A DNA stretch of 64,000 bases from Bradyrhizobium sp. cir1 (GCF_014198245.1 NZ_JACIHE010000007.1:62001-126000), one strand, 5' to 3'; shown: positions 7,825 to 17,571, numbered from the stretch's first letter. Made by a program: numbers and translations. The notes: a model not told the origin generated them from the letters alone.

Positions 7825-9155
7825 GAAACGGTCTCCTCAAAGCTAGACGGCTCGTCCTGTCCCTGGCGCAAGAATGCGCGCAGTTCCTCGATTGAATCGA
7901 TTGCCCGATCAGTCAGTGGATCGCTGCCCGGCTTGTATTCACCGACCTTGATCAGGAACTCAGCCTCATTGTAGCGCGAGAGCAGATCGCGGAAGACGGA
8001 TGCCGCCTTTCGATGTGGACCAGAGGCGACCGCATCCATGACACGACTTCGGCTCGACAGCACGTCGATGGCGGGAAAATGCTCTCGCGAGGCCAGCGCG
8101 CGCGAAAGAATGATATGACCATCGAGAATGCCGCGCGACTCTTCGGCGATCGGATCACCCGTGCCGTCACCTTCGACAAGCACGGTATAGAATGCCGTGA
8201 TCGAGCCCCGCTCGCCCATACCGGCACGCTCCAACAGACCAGGCAGCAGCGCAAAGACGGAAGGAGGAAAGCCGCGCCGGGTAGGAGGTTCTCCTGCGGC
8301 AAGGCCGATTTCGCGCATCGCACGGCTAAAGCGCGTCAGCGAATCCATCATCAGAACGACCTGCAGCCCTTGATCACGAAAATACTCGGCGAGTGCGGTC
8401 GCCATATGAGCGCATTGCGCCCGCTCCATTGCCGATCGATCGGATGTCTCAACGACAACGATCGTGCGAGCAAGGGCATCTCCAATATGACGTTCGATGA
8501 ATTCACGCACCTCGCGTCCACGCTCTCCTATGAGCGCAACCACGGTGACATCTGCGGCCGCGCCTTTTACAATTTGCGACATCAGCGTCGACTTACCGCA
8601 ACCGGCATCTCCATAGATTCCGATCCGCTGACCTTCGCCACACGTCAGAAGTCCATCCAGCACGCGAACGCCGAGCGGAAACGGCTGCTCGATGCCACGC
8701 CGACTCATCGGGTTGGGCGCCTTGCCGCGGAGCGGACACGTGTGGACCGTCTTTATCGGCCCCTTGCCATCGAGTGGACGGCCGAAGCTATCGATCACGC
8801 GGCCGAGCAGGTCGGGCCCGACTGACACCTCCTGCATGCGCCCGGTCGGGAGCACTTCCGCCCGGTGGGACAAGCCTACCAGATCGCCAATGGGCGTCAG
8901 CAACACCCCGTCCGGCAGCAAACCGATGACTTCCGCTTCAAGTGACCATCCGGAAGCGTGATCCTGCAACAGGCAAAGTTCTCCAACACGGGCCCCCGGC
9001 AACACGGCATGGAGCAAGGTGCCGATCGCACGCGTAATCCGTCCCCGCACGGCACGCGTATCGACATCCTTTGCTGCGAGTCTTAGAGATGCTATCGCCG
9101 CATGCACATCTCCTTCTCCGGCCAATTGATCATGGCCTGATCGTTGCGTCGTCAC
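7800..9155 (-). CDS. rhcN: T3SS ATPase RhcN (SctN)
   Basis: 451-residue ATPase related to F1-beta and FliI. Walker A is GDAGCGKST (182-190), Walker B VVLMMD (266-271), and the ATP synthase alpha/beta region includes PTRRGFPPSVFALLPGLLERAG-type sequence around residue 295. It energises chaperone release and substrate unfolding at the export gate. It overlaps nolV by four bases at its start and rhcO at its end, consistent with one operon. Confidence 0.97.
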   Translation of the reverse strand: MTTQRSGHDQLAGEGDVHAAIASLRLAAKDVDTRAVRGRITRAIGTLLHAVLPGARVGELCLLQDHASGWSLEAEVIGLLPDGVLLTPIGDLVGLSHRAEVLPTGRMQEVSVGPDLLGRVIDSFGRPLDGKGPIKTVHTCPLRGKAPNPMSRRGIEQPFPLGVRVLDGLLTCGEGQRIGIYGDAGCGKSTLMSQIVKGAAADVTVVALIGERGREVREFIERHIGDALARTIVVVETSDRSAMERAQCAHMATALAEYFRDQGLQVVLMMDSLTRFSRAMREIGLAAGEPPTRRGFPPSVFALLPGLLERAGMGERGSITAFYTVLVEGDGTGDPIAEESRGILDGHIILSRALASREHFPAIDVLSSRSRVMDAVASGPHRKAASVFRDLLSRYNEAEFLIKVGEYKPGSDPLTDRAIDSIEELRAFLRQGQDEPSSFEETVSWMSRLTA

Positions 9156-9775
9156 GGAGCGCTTTCCTGAGAAGATGGATTAAGGCTGAGACGCAATGTG
9201 CGGAGCTGCGCGGCAAGTCCTAAATCGACACTGCCGAACTCACTCCACAGAAGGCACTGGTCAGGCCCCACGGCCGGGTCCGGATCAATTCTCACTTTCG
9301 GCCGACTATCCGTTCCATCGAACGCCACGAATTCATGCCTTAGTGCATCAGCATTCACAGGAGACACGTGAAGGCATACTTCTGCGCTGCCATATCTTTG
9401 CTCGATGGCGTGACGAACGGTCCTTACCAACATCTCACCCGGATCAAAGGAGCCCAACAAATCGGTCAATATCTCAATCACGAGCTGTGGCAACTCCCGT
9501 TGCAGGACGGCTTTTCGCCGGGCCACATCGGAAGCAGCTCGGGCGATCAGCTGTGCCATTTCGTCCGAGCCTGACCTAAGACCTTCGCAATGGCCGCGCT
9601 CCCGCTCCTGCTGATAGGCTTTCCTTGCCCAACTGCGCACCTGCCGCAGATATCGCTGGGCTAGCGCGCGCGTCTGCACCGCATCGTACCAGATACCAAG
9701 TTCCGCGGCTGGTATGAGCGGACCAAGCGGCCGTATCCGCGGACTATCTGGCAAGACTGTTTCGTTGGCCGTCAT
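9152..9775 (-). CDS. nolV: T3SS ATPase regulator NolV (SctL/FliH family)
   Basis: 207 residues. A charged helical segment (about 50-90, with repeated Arg/Glu/Gln) is followed by a C-terminal domain typical of SctL/FliH, including LPQLVIEILTDLLGSFDPGEMLVRTVRHAI. SctL binds the ATPase and tethers it to the SctQ ring. Four-base overlaps with both nolU and rhcN show tight translational coupling. Confidence 0.9.
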   Translation of the reverse strand: MTANETVLPDSPRIRPLGPLIPAAELGIWYDAVQTRALAQRYLRQVRSWARKAYQQERERGHCEGLRSGSDEMAQLIARAASDVARRKAVLQRELPQLVIEILTDLLGSFDPGEMLVRTVRHAIEQRYGSAEVCLHVSPVNADALRHEFVAFDGTDSRPKVRIDPDPAVGPDQCLLWSEFGSVDLGLAAQLRTLRLSLNPSSQESAP

Positions 9776-10392
9776 GTCGCTGGCTCCTCCGTGGCCAAGT
9801 GGGCCACCACCAAAGACAGTAAATGACCCGCTGAATTGTGGTGTTCGGCTGCTGGGGATTCGGCGGTGGTCCCCACAGGTAAGCGGAAAAGAACGCGCAC
9901 ACGGTCAAGCTCTGTTGCGTCCTTGAGCCAAGCACCAAGGCAGGCACATCCGTCATGTTCAATCTGGCTCGCGAGCTTCTGCGGATCGTCAATCGATGTG
10001 GTTGCGACGGCGCTGGATAAGTGTCGGATTGCGAAAGCATGAGCTTCCGCACCAATATTTTCGATCAGAATCGCTACATCGTGCTTTGACACAAGCTTGA
10101 GCACCGAACGGGCATGCCAGATACTGCCGGCGAGCAGGGCCGCCCGACGCGGATCATGCCCGAGCAGAACGTCCCTACCCCAGTCGGTTCCGTTCGAGAC
10201 CAGCTCACTGCCCATTAGCAATTCGACGAGTCTTTGCTGCAGTCTCGGAGTCTTCTGCAGCTGCAGCACTGTGGCGGCCGACAGGAGCCCATCAAGATGG
10301 CCGGCAAACCTGCCGGGATGTATCAAAGCGGCAAGCTCGCGCAGGCGATCGGAATGCGGGTTGAGTGAATGATTTGGGTCAGTGGATGCCAT
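9772..10392 (-). CDS. nolU: T3SS sorting platform protein NolU (SctK family)
   Basis: 206 residues, mostly alpha-helical, soluble. It corresponds in size and position (between rhcJ and nolV) to NolU of other rhizobia, the SctK component that connects the sorting platform to the inner-membrane ring. SctK proteins are poorly conserved; the assignment is from synteny with the nolB-rhcJ-nolU-nolV-rhcN string. Confidence 0.85.
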   Translation of the reverse strand: MASTDPNHSLNPHSDRLRELAALIHPGRFAGHLDGLLSAATVLQLQKTPRLQQRLVELLMGSELVSNGTDWGRDVLLGHDPRRAALLAGSIWHARSVLKLVSKHDVAILIENIGAEAHAFAIRHLSSAVATTSIDDPQKLASQIEHDGCACLGAWLKDATELDRVRVLFRLPVGTTAESPAAEHHNSAGHLLSLVVAHLATEEPAT

Positions 10393-10413
10393 CGATACGG
10401 ACCTGCTTGCCGC

Positions 10414-11277
10414 CTATTTCGGATCGGAGAACAGTTTTTTGCCGGCGGACTGGACCGCTGGCTTGCTGGCACCTCTGCCGAGATTTGTCACTTTGCGCCA
10501 GGATTGACGAAGCTGTCGCCCACGTGTGCTCAGCAGCACGTAAGATAGAATGCCCAACGCGGCGAGCGCACCTCCTGCACCGATCGCAATGTGAGTTGCG
10601 ATGAATTTGGTTGGTTCGGCGGAAGCTGCCGCTGGCACAACGGAGACCTCATGCTGAGCTCGCTCAACCGGCACGAACACGACCGCCACCTTGTCGTACG
10701 ATAGACCTTCGATGCTATTGGCGACGAGCATCTTGATCTGCGGCAGCAAGGCTAAGAGCTTCGCGTTGGAGGCGTGTCGAATGAAAACCGACGCCGAGGA
10801 CGGGGTTGCATCCTGTCGCAAAAGATCATTCTTAGGCAGAACGACATGAACACGGGCGGAGAGAACCCCATCGATATCGTTGATCGTGCGCGACAATTCT
10901 TCACTGAGAGCATAGACGTAGCGGGCTCGCTCCTCAACCGGAGAGGCAACGAGGCCTGCCCCCTTGAACACCTCACCAAGGCTCTTGAAGGATTGGCGCG
11001 GCAAGCCATGGTCATTCAGCAGCTCGATTGAGTAGGCGAGCTGCCTTTCTTCCACCTGAATTGTGCTGGTCCCATCCTTACCGACGACACGGATGGCATC
11101 GACGCCCTTGCTCAGGAGCAGCCCAAGCATCTCGTTGGCTTCACGCTCCTGAACTTTGGTATACAGATCAGCTTTGCAACCGGCGAGGGTCAGCGAAAGC
11201 AGCAACAGGACGAGAGCATCAAGCCGCTTTCGTGCGGGCCGGCCATTACCGATCTTGTCTTTTGTCAAGACAGCCAA
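10414..11277 (-). CDS. rhcJ: T3SS inner-membrane ring lipoprotein RhcJ (SctJ, NolT)
   Basis: 287 residues with a lipoprotein signal (lipobox LAGC, Cys34), then the YscJ/FliF ring-building domain: KVQEREANEMLGLLLSKG (about 41-58), ELLNDHGLPRQSF and LSEELSRTINDIDGVLSARVHVVLP. A C-terminal membrane helix (about 228-250) follows. The protein forms the inner-membrane ring of the basal body with RhcD. The historical name in rhizobia is nolT. Confidence 0.95.
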   Translation of the reverse strand: MAVLTKDKIGNGRPARKRLDALVLLLLSLTLAGCKADLYTKVQEREANEMLGLLLSKGVDAIRVVGKDGTSTIQVEERQLAYSIELLNDHGLPRQSFKSLGEVFKGAGLVASPVEERARYVYALSEELSRTINDIDGVLSARVHVVLPKNDLLRQDATPSSASVFIRHASNAKLLALLPQIKMLVANSIEGLSYDKVAVVFVPVERAQHEVSVVPAAASAEPTKFIATHIAIGAGGALAALGILSYVLLSTRGRQLRQSWRKVTNLGRGASKPAVQSAGKKLFSDPK

Positions 11278-11285
11278 CGGCCCAC

Positions 11286-11816
11286 TCAGCCCGCCGATAG
11301 AAGCTTATTCAGAGATGAACTGACAGCACCTGTCCCCTTGGAGATGAGCGAAACCTGGATGACGCCGTTGTAAACATCCCGCAGATTCGTCAGCGCCGAG
11401 TCGAAATGATCCGCACCCTCCGGTTTGCCCACTGGATGTACCTCCACTTGCTGCACACGCAAGACCGGTTGCGCGGCCGGCCCAAGCTGCAGACTCTTGG
11501 TAGGTTCAGGCTCGCCGACGAGCGCCGGCGAAACTGTACCCGACGGAAGTGGTTTGCCCTGGTGGATAGCAGAAATGCTCTGAAGGACGCGATCGCCTAG
11601 CGGGCTCGCCGGCGCCACTGCGCGCTGCACTTCCGGCAGCGATGGAGCTGGCGCGTGCTCGGTCACAGAAGAGGCGACACCTTGGTTCGAGGCCGCCTGC
11701 GCAAGACTCTCGCCAAACTGAGCATGCGCCGGCGAACAGCCGTTGGAGGCACACTCGACGGAGTTGGCAGAGATCGACGTAACGCCAAACAACATGGAGG
11801 AAATCATTTCTGTCAC
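11286..11816 (-). CDS. nolB: T3SS inner rod protein NolB (SctI)
   Basis: First gene of the minus-strand operon. 176 residues from a GTG start; an internal ATG at 11807 (MISSMLFGV) is an alternative and neither has a strong ribosome site. The C-terminal part (TNLRDVYNGVIQVSLISKGTGAVSSSLNKLL) resembles the amphipathic C-terminus of SctI inner-rod proteins. The middle is rich in Pro, Ala and Gln. NolB position immediately before rhcJ is the conserved rhizobial arrangement. Confidence 0.85.
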   Translation of the reverse strand: MTEMISSMLFGVTSISANSVECASNGCSPAHAQFGESLAQAASNQGVASSVTEHAPAPSLPEVQRAVAPASPLGDRVLQSISAIHQGKPLPSGTVSPALVGEPEPTKSLQLGPAAQPVLRVQQVEVHPVGKPEGADHFDSALTNLRDVYNGVIQVSLISKGTGAVSSSLNKLLSAG

Positions 11817-11902
11817 GTGGTGAGATGAGCCGTTCGTTCACACGAATGGGCCGCACCTTGGAGAAGCAAGCTGACCAAAAACTGACGAGCATCTGTCATC
11901 TA

Positions 11903-11931
11903 ATGATCACGGTTAGCTTCCAATTTGGGAC
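11903..11931 (-). promoter_or_regulatory. Possible degenerate tts box upstream of nolB
   Basis: Minus-strand sequence GTCCCAAATTGGAAGCTAA matches the right half of the tts-box core (TCGAAAGCTAA-like) but the left half is poor and one base short. It lies about 90 bases before nolB, where a TtsI site is expected for the main operon. Confidence 0.4.
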
Positions 11932-11961
11932 GAAGCATCGGCTTCCACATTTTGGGACGAA
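11924..11961 (+). repeat. Direct repeat TTTGGGACGAA between nolB and rhcC1
   Basis: The 11-base word TTTGGGACGAA occurs at 11924-11934 and again at 11951-11961 in the divergent nolB/rhcC1 promoter region. The first copy overlaps the degenerate tts box. It may be a regulator site or chance. Confidence 0.5.
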
Positions 11962-11997
11962 TTCCGGCGCTTGTTCTCAAGTGCAAAAATAGCAGGA

Positions 11998-12699
11998 ATG
12001 CTCATCCCATCCACAAGGCTGCACATCTTGACGAAAGTTCTCTATGCTGGTGTTTTCATTTGCTTTGGCGTCGTCGAGGCGCTCGGCGCTCCCCTGGCGC
12101 TGCCATCGACGCCTTATAGTTACACAGTTCTGGATCAGGACCTCTCGGCCGCACTGCAGGAATTCGGCAACAACCTAAATATCAGGGTCAATGTCAGCAC
12201 CGGGGTGAAGGGGCGGATTCGCGGGCGAATGCCGGATCTCCCACCGCGAGAGTTCCTCGAACGGTTGATTAATCTCTACAATCTTCAATGGTACTACGAT
12301 GGGTTGGTGCTCTACGTATCCGATGCGCATGAGGCGCAAAGCCGCCTTTTGGTCTTGAGTCCAATCAGCTTTGATGCGTTCAAGGCGGCACTCGATGCGC
12401 TCAACATCTCCGACGAGCGCTACATCGTGAGACCCGTACCGGGAGATGGCCTCGTCTTCGCCTCCGGTCCACCCCGCTTTGTCGCGCTTGTGGAGCAAAC
12501 AGTAAAAGGACTTGCGGCAGAGGCACAGGCACGGCGAAACCCGAGCGGTGCCGAAAAGCCGCCGCACGAGTCGGTTTTGATGCTGTTTCGGGGATCCTCC
12601 AGCGTGGTCATTCGCGAAGGACGACCGAACGATGCTCCTTCGCCGGAGGGACCACATCAAGACGGCGTGGTTCACACACCTGATGCAGGTAAGAAATGA
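11998..12699 (+). CDS. rhcC1: Type III secretion secretin, N-terminal half (RhcC1/NolW)
   Basis: 233 residues. A signal segment (LTKVLYAGVFICFGVVEALGA) precedes an N0/N1-type secretin domain: YTVLDQDLSAALQEFGNNLNIRVNVS and LPPREFLERLINLYNLQWYYDGLVLYV, the standard T3SS secretin N-terminal pattern. It completes the outer-membrane ring with RhcC2, encoded 10 kb away. ATG at 11998 gives a clean signal peptide; an in-frame TTG at 11971 is less likely. It is divergent from nolB. Confidence 0.9.
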   Translation: MLIPSTRLHILTKVLYAGVFICFGVVEALGAPLALPSTPYSYTVLDQDLSAALQEFGNNLNIRVNVSTGVKGRIRGRMPDLPPREFLERLINLYNLQWYYDGLVLYVSDAHEAQSRLLVLSPISFDAFKAALDALNISDERYIVRPVPGDGLVFASGPPRFVALVEQTVKGLAAEAQARRNPSGAEKPPHESVLMLFRGSSSVVIREGRPNDAPSPEGPHQDGVVHTPDAGKK

Positions 12700-13969
12700 C
12701 TTGATGACAACAGATGGCCTGGAAGAGATGCAATGCGTCTGCTTATGCCCTCTGACAGCTTTTCGAAAGCTACTGCTGCATTGTCAGAGCGCGGATGTGT
12801 AGATGGCCGATGCCGCAGGGTGGCGCAATAAACGTCCAAGCCGGAGCCACTGATGCGAACCAGAATTCTAGCCAGCAGCATCGGTGAGCGTGCTTTGCCA
12901 CTCTAGCGCCTCATGCGAGCTTTTGAACAACTCCACGAAGTCCGTCATGCAAATGAGCTTCGTCGCATAAGAATGAAAGCCACTCCGTTGTCCAAAAGGA
13001 GGAACAGGATGGACTTCAACGCGCTAAGCCGGGCGGACAACAGCCCAGCGTCCCGCCGCCGGTCCAAGGGAGTTTGAGCGTGAACTAATGGCATTGCATG
13101 AAATACCCGAATACAGCCAGGACCTAATTGGGCAGGAACTCGGAGGCAGCATCGCGTGTCGAGCCATCGTTGAGCGGCGGCGAGCGGTCCAATTCCCAAC
13201 AGCCGATCGCTCAACACCGCGCGGACGCCTCCGATCTCGGAGTTTGGCAAGATCTTGAGTCTTGGCTCATGCGGGCCCGGTCACCTCACGCTAGGCCGTC
13301 TCGAGCTGGGCCCACATTGCACGCAGGGGTTGCTCCGCCGGAAATTGGAGATTTCGCCATGGCGAACGGTCGTCGCGCCAAGAACGACTGGGTCTTCACT
13401 GGCCAAACAGCTACGCCCGCTCAGATCGAAATGCTAAGAAGCCGCGATCTCAAACCTACCAGGGGTATCCGGACAACAACGTTCACCATTCTGGGGTGTG
13501 CCTCACACGGCGGAATGGCGAGAAGAAGGTTTTATTCGTCTCAAACCGTCGCTGGACCCTTGCCTTTGACCTGTAGGTTCGAGCGAACACTCGCCAATCG
13601 GCTAAGCATGATGACATGAAGAATGCGGAGTGCAGCTGAGCTTCGATCCGCTCGGGGCAATAGGGTCCTCACAATACCGTCGGACTCTTTCGAGCATCTA
13701 CGCAAGCGCCAACACTCTCGTTGGGCGCAGGCGCGAGGTCGCTACCCGTGGGTGATTTCACCATAAGATGCTGCGGAGACCTGCGACGTTGTTTCACGAA
13801 TCAGCGCACGTGACCATCCGCAGAGCGGCAGACACGGCCTCGCTAATCGACCTAGTTGGCCCGGAGGCGAGCGATCGAGCATAACAAGCAAGCCGATTCC
13901 GATATCGAGAACCGATCACCGCCTCTCACACCATCATTGCGCGTCTCGTTGTGAAACCTCTGAGCGCCG
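12700..13969. other. Non-coding stretch between rhcC1 and nopX
   Basis: No supported gene. It holds a strong tts box at 12754-12783 on the plus strand, but the open frames behind it (for example one with ATG at 13360) lack homology I can recognise and good ribosome sites. This may be a decayed effector gene. Confidence 0.5.
12754..12783 (+). promoter_or_regulatory. Orphan tts box downstream of rhcC1
   Basis: Reads GACAGCTTTTCGAAAGCTAC, a match to the tts-box core with only the second base and the last base deviating. It lies 54 bases after rhcC1 and faces DNA with no convincing gene before the next box at 13970. Confidence 0.75.
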
Positions 13970-13998
13970 TCAGCTTTTGGAAAGCTAATCGAACCTAC
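13970..13998 (+). promoter_or_regulatory. tts box upstream of nopX
   Basis: Reads GTCAGCTTTTGGAAAGCTAA followed by TCGAACCTA, close to the tts-box consensus including the 3' CCTA. It lies about 200 bases before the nopX start. Confidence 0.85.
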
Positions 13999-14195
13999 CA
14001 TGTGGCGTGAATATCTAGACGGCGATGTGCCTATAGATTGTAGCGGAACCGAGCGCTGGGGGCGCACGGAGCAATCGGAAGCGAGTGGTAGGAGCCATCG
14101 AAGCCTATCGACATTTCTTGCTCGTTGCTCGTCGCGATTCTCGGGCTGCGCCACATGACCGGCTTGTGGTGCGATCTCAAATCAGAGGACGTATA

Positions 14196-15995
14196 ATGTC
14201 AGTCAACAACCTATCGCTAACCGCCAGCTCGAGTTTGTCCGGGCTGTCCCCCGGGCCCTCATCGGCGCGGGATCTTTCAAACTTCGAGGCGATGCTGGCT
14301 AGTTTCTCGTTGAAAGACAATGCCGATGACCGTTCCACTCCACAGGATCCGCCGGCTGCAGACTCGGCCAAGCAGCTGACGGAGGAACTCACGAAGGAGG
14401 TGCGGAACATCCTCCCGCCGGAGATCAAGGCCGCACTGGACGCATGTCAGCAGGCCCCAGAGCCATCCTCCGCGGAGTCCTCCTCCGCTGCGAGCGCCCC
14501 GAAGATTGCAGAGGCACCCGTACAAAGCTCCAGGATCACGTGGAACAGCGGCACGCTGACTGATGCCGAGCTGCAGATTGTGTCGGTGCTGAACCGACAC
14601 AAAGACAAATGCCCGCTGGATTGGAAATCTCTTGGAGATTTGGCCAACGATCCCTCCACACCGCCGGATCTAAAGGCGGCGATCGAGGCTCTGCAACTAG
14701 ACCCAGAGCTCTTCTATGCGATAGGCTCGCAAGGTGACGGCCGCTGCGGCGGGAAGATCAAAGCAGGTGATCTCTCCGGCTTCTCCGATCACCACCCTCA
14801 GGTTGCTGCTTTCCAGGAGCGGCGGGCAGAGAGCTATACGCAAAACTACATCCCTTCCGACGGCACCCGGAATGGCGAGCCATCGGTTATGACCCAGACC
14901 GATGCATTGCGCGAGCTCTATCGCTATGCCGACAACCTGCCTAAGAACCTGAGCCTTGCCGATTTCAAGCGGATCGTCGACGGCGAAGCTAAAACCGGCA
15001 AATGCCCGCCACAGGTCCTCGCGGCCGCTCAATACTTCCTCGACCACCCGGATGAATGGAAGCAGTTGTACGGTGGCTCGATAGATAAGGTCCACAAAGA
15101 GGACTTCCTGCAGGTTGCTTCATCATCGATCAATCTCACGCAAGCCGAGCTCGATACGCTCAATACGATCAGCAAGAACAAAAACGCTTTCTTCGGGAAG
15201 GGTGACCTGACCCGGGAAAAGCTGGCGAGCATGGTCGATGATAAGAGCCTCGCGCCCGAGGTGCGAAAGGCGGCCTCCCAGCTGCTCTCCGATCCTGTGT
15301 TGTTCGGGTTGATGAACAACGCGATTACGGGCTACAAAACCCACCACAAGTTCTTCGACTTCGGTGGTGGCCATACGGTCGATTCCGGCAACATCAGCAA
15401 CAGCGACTTCAACCAGTTCTTCAACAACATGTCGGGTGCGAACCGCACCGTTCACCAAGTGAAGACGCATGCCGTCCGAACGCCTGCCGAGCAGGACGCG
15501 GTCGCGGACATGGCGATGGGCATGGCAGACCAGCCCGACATCAAGTCTCCCAAAAAGAACGGTGGCGCCTTCATGCACGCACTTAATGACGTGCTCAAAG
15601 TTGGCTCTAAGGTATTCGACTGGGCCGCGACGGCAGTCGGTGTACTTGGCTTCATTCCAGGCTTGGGTGAATTGGCCGATCTGGCGTCAATGGTGCTCGA
15701 AGCCGAGGCGCAAGCTGCAAATCTTCTTCACACTGCCATCAGTGGTGGCAACATAAAGCAAGCGCTGGAAGAAGCCGGGCTGAGCCTTGCGGCACAGGCG
15801 GTGGGCTGCATCGCCGGACCTGAGGTCAAATTAGCAATGCGAGAAGGCTTGGTGAAGCAGGCAATTCAAGAAGCCGCGACGGCCGGCATCAACCTGCCGG
15901 TTTCGGTGGCCCAGTCCTACGCGGAGGATTATCTGAATAACCTAAAGGCTCGCATCGAATCCGAGCGCTTGCAAGCTGCAGGCGCTAACGCCTAG
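14196..15995 (+). CDS. nopX: T3SS translocon protein NopX (NolX/HrpF family)
   Basis: 599-residue secreted protein of the NolX/HrpF family, thought to form the translocon pore in the host membrane. Visible features: Ser-rich N-terminus suited to T3SS export, two related alpha-helical repeats in which WKSLGDLANDPSTPPDLKAAIEAL and LTREKLASMVDDKSLAPEVRKAA correspond, a GGKIKAGDLSGFSDHHPQVAAF block, and two C-terminal hydrophobic segments (about 475-505 and 527-545) that could insert into membrane. ATG at 14196 is preferred because AGAGGA stands seven bases upstream; a longer in-frame opening to 14085 has no ribosome site. Confidence 0.95.
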   Translation: MSVNNLSLTASSSLSGLSPGPSSARDLSNFEAMLASFSLKDNADDRSTPQDPPAADSAKQLTEELTKEVRNILPPEIKAALDACQQAPEPSSAESSSAASAPKIAEAPVQSSRITWNSGTLTDAELQIVSVLNRHKDKCPLDWKSLGDLANDPSTPPDLKAAIEALQLDPELFYAIGSQGDGRCGGKIKAGDLSGFSDHHPQVAAFQERRAESYTQNYIPSDGTRNGEPSVMTQTDALRELYRYADNLPKNLSLADFKRIVDGEAKTGKCPPQVLAAAQYFLDHPDEWKQLYGGSIDKVHKEDFLQVASSSINLTQAELDTLNTISKNKNAFFGKGDLTREKLASMVDDKSLAPEVRKAASQLLSDPVLFGLMNNAITGYKTHHKFFDFGGGHTVDSGNISNSDFNQFFNNMSGANRTVHQVKTHAVRTPAEQDAVADMAMGMADQPDIKSPKKNGGAFMHALNDVLKVGSKVFDWAATAVGVLGFIPGLGELADLASMVLEAEAQAANLLHTAISGGNIKQALEEAGLSLAAQAVGCIAGPEVKLAMREGLVKQAIQEAATAGINLPVSVAQSYAEDYLNNLKARIESERLQAAGANA

Positions 15996-16797
15996 GCGGA
16001 GCGACGCTATCTTCTCAGGATCACGCTGGAAACGCTAATGAGCTTGCGCGGCCTCCGCGCGGTTGGGCCTCTCTGCCGAGCAGTAGGTCGCGCAAGCTCT
16101 ACCAGCATACTTGAGACCGCCCCCGAATCCGAGGAACTTATTTCGGCTCTTCACTGCGTACAAACTATGTTGGCCGCACTCGGTCGTTCGAATCCGACCT
16201 CAAACCAAGTCTGCCGCTGTGAAGTTCCATCGACTGCATACGCCGCCTGTCAAGATCGCGATGCATTAACACTACGCGACAGCCGGCCGCAGCCGCGGAG
16301 CCTGCCGATTGCGCAAGGATCGAGAGCACATTGGTCCAGAGCGGTAGAAGTCCGAAGGGCTCTTTCTCGACTGGCGGGCTTCTGCTCGGTCTCCCTGAAA
16401 GCAGGTCGCGATTGACGGATCTGCTATGGGCCCGCCAGGACCGAGGGACCGCTCTTGGCCGCTGAATCGGCCGTCACTCTGGCTTTCCGCCTCGCTCCGA
16501 CCAGGTCAAGCTCCATGCCGCTTCGCCTGACTGCAAGCAAATTGTCGAAAGAGCTCGGAGGCATCGCAAGGGACGTGAGCCCGAGATTACAGCACGTCGG
16601 CCTCAAAACGTTTTTGTTAGTGGTGGCTTTGGTATTCCGCTTTGAAGCTTTCGAAACGATGAGCAACGTGCTCACCCGATCAAGCTTCACAAACGATTGT
16701 TATCTCCAGCTTTCGCGGGCAACTTGTTCAAATACGGTCGGCTGGTGAAGACGTATAATGATGATCGACCATCGGCTCATTGCATTTTCTACGACTC
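15996..16797. other. Gap between nopX and nopC
   Basis: About 800 bases. Open frames of 97-125 codons exist on both strands but none has recognisable domains, ribosome sites or clear codon bias. I see no gene. Confidence 0.5.
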
Positions 16798-16826
16798 GTC
16801 AGCTTGTCGAAAGCTAACACTTGCAT
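16798..16826 (+). promoter_or_regulatory. tts box upstream of nopC-nopA operon
   Basis: Reads GTCAGCTTGTCGAAAGCTAA followed by CACTTGCATA, a perfect core match. It lies 57 bases before nopC and probably drives the whole nopC to TPR-lipoprotein operon. Confidence 0.92.
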
Positions 16827-16882
16827 AGTGGAGGGCGGAAACTGCCTCCATTGGCACGATCGAATTGACATAGGAGAACCCG

Positions 16883-17179
16883 ATGCGCGTTACGAGCTCT
16901 AGCGCCGCTGGGCACGTTGATGCTGACCTCCATGCGGCTGGCGGCAAAAGCGGCGGCAAAAAAGGATCTCACAAGCCTGGCGAGCGCGACGATCATGCCC
17001 GATCGCCTGATGCAAACATTCCCGTAAACGGCGGCGCGTCCACTCCGGGCGGCAACTCGCACGAAGCCGCTATGCAGCAAGCGTTCAGCGCCGCTTTGGG
17101 AGCCGCTGCTCTCCAAGTTGCGAATAGTGCAATGAGCCATTTCGACGATGTCATGGCCGAGACAGAGGAGGATTCCTGA
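16883..17179 (+). CDS. nopC: Secreted T3SS protein NopC-like
   Basis: 98 residues, N-terminus rich in Gly, Ser, His and Lys, C-terminal half a predicted helix (AMQQAFSAALGAAALQVANS) and acidic end. Position directly behind a perfect tts box and before nopA matches nopC of Sinorhizobium fredii, a small protein secreted through the T3SS. The ribosome site is TAGGAGAA just upstream. Sequence similarity to NopC is inferred from size and synteny, not a search. Confidence 0.7.
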   Translation: MRVTSSSAAGHVDADLHAAGGKSGGKKGSHKPGERDDHARSPDANIPVNGGASTPGGNSHEAAMQQAFSAALGAAALQVANSAMSHFDDVMAETEEDS

Positions 17180-17250
17180 CATCGCATGTTGCGACGTTAG
17201 GAAATAGGAGCCGCACGTCGCGGCGAAATTCGAGCACACAGGAGAATAGT

Positions 17251-17484
17251 ATGTCTAAAAATGTTGGTGCGTCTCATACCTCGACTGCAGGTGGAGCAGC
17301 CGGCACTGCTACTGCTGCCGCCGCTTCCACGGCTGCTGAAGCTGCTGGAGAGGCGGCATTCCAACGGCAAATCGCCGCCCTGACTTTGACCAGCACAAAG
17401 GCTGCTGAGAGGGATGTGGAACTTCGCGTCGTCTCGACCGAGCTCTCGACCGTCAAGAAAGCGGCCGATGAGCGGGTGCAGTAA
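17251..17484 (+). CDS. nopA: T3SS pilin NopA (SctF needle/pilus subunit)
   Basis: 77-residue Ala/Thr-rich protein (SKNVGASHTSTAGGAAGTA...), helical, no Cys. It fits NopA, the major component of the rhizobial T3SS pilus. A CAGGAG ribosome site lies six to ten bases before the ATG. It follows nopC and precedes rhcD, the conserved order in rhizobia. Confidence 0.82.
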   Translation: MSKNVGASHTSTAGGAAGTATAAAASTAAEAAGEAAFQRQIAALTLTSTKAAERDVELRVVSTELSTVKKAADERVQ

Positions 17485-17550
17485 GGGATGAGATGGGGCG
17501 ACGTCGCCGCCCCACTTTCCCCGGCTGCTTAGTCTGTGAAGTCGCACGGG

Positions 17551-17571
17551 CCGTACGGTTTTGCCGTACGG
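17551..17571. repeat. Inverted repeat CCGTACGG-TTTTG-CCGTACGG before rhcD
   Basis: Two copies of the palindrome CCGTACGG separated by five bases can form an 8-bp hairpin. It lies between nopA and rhcD. It could reduce read-through or protect the abundant nopCA message; there is no T-run, so it is not a classical terminator. Confidence 0.6.
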
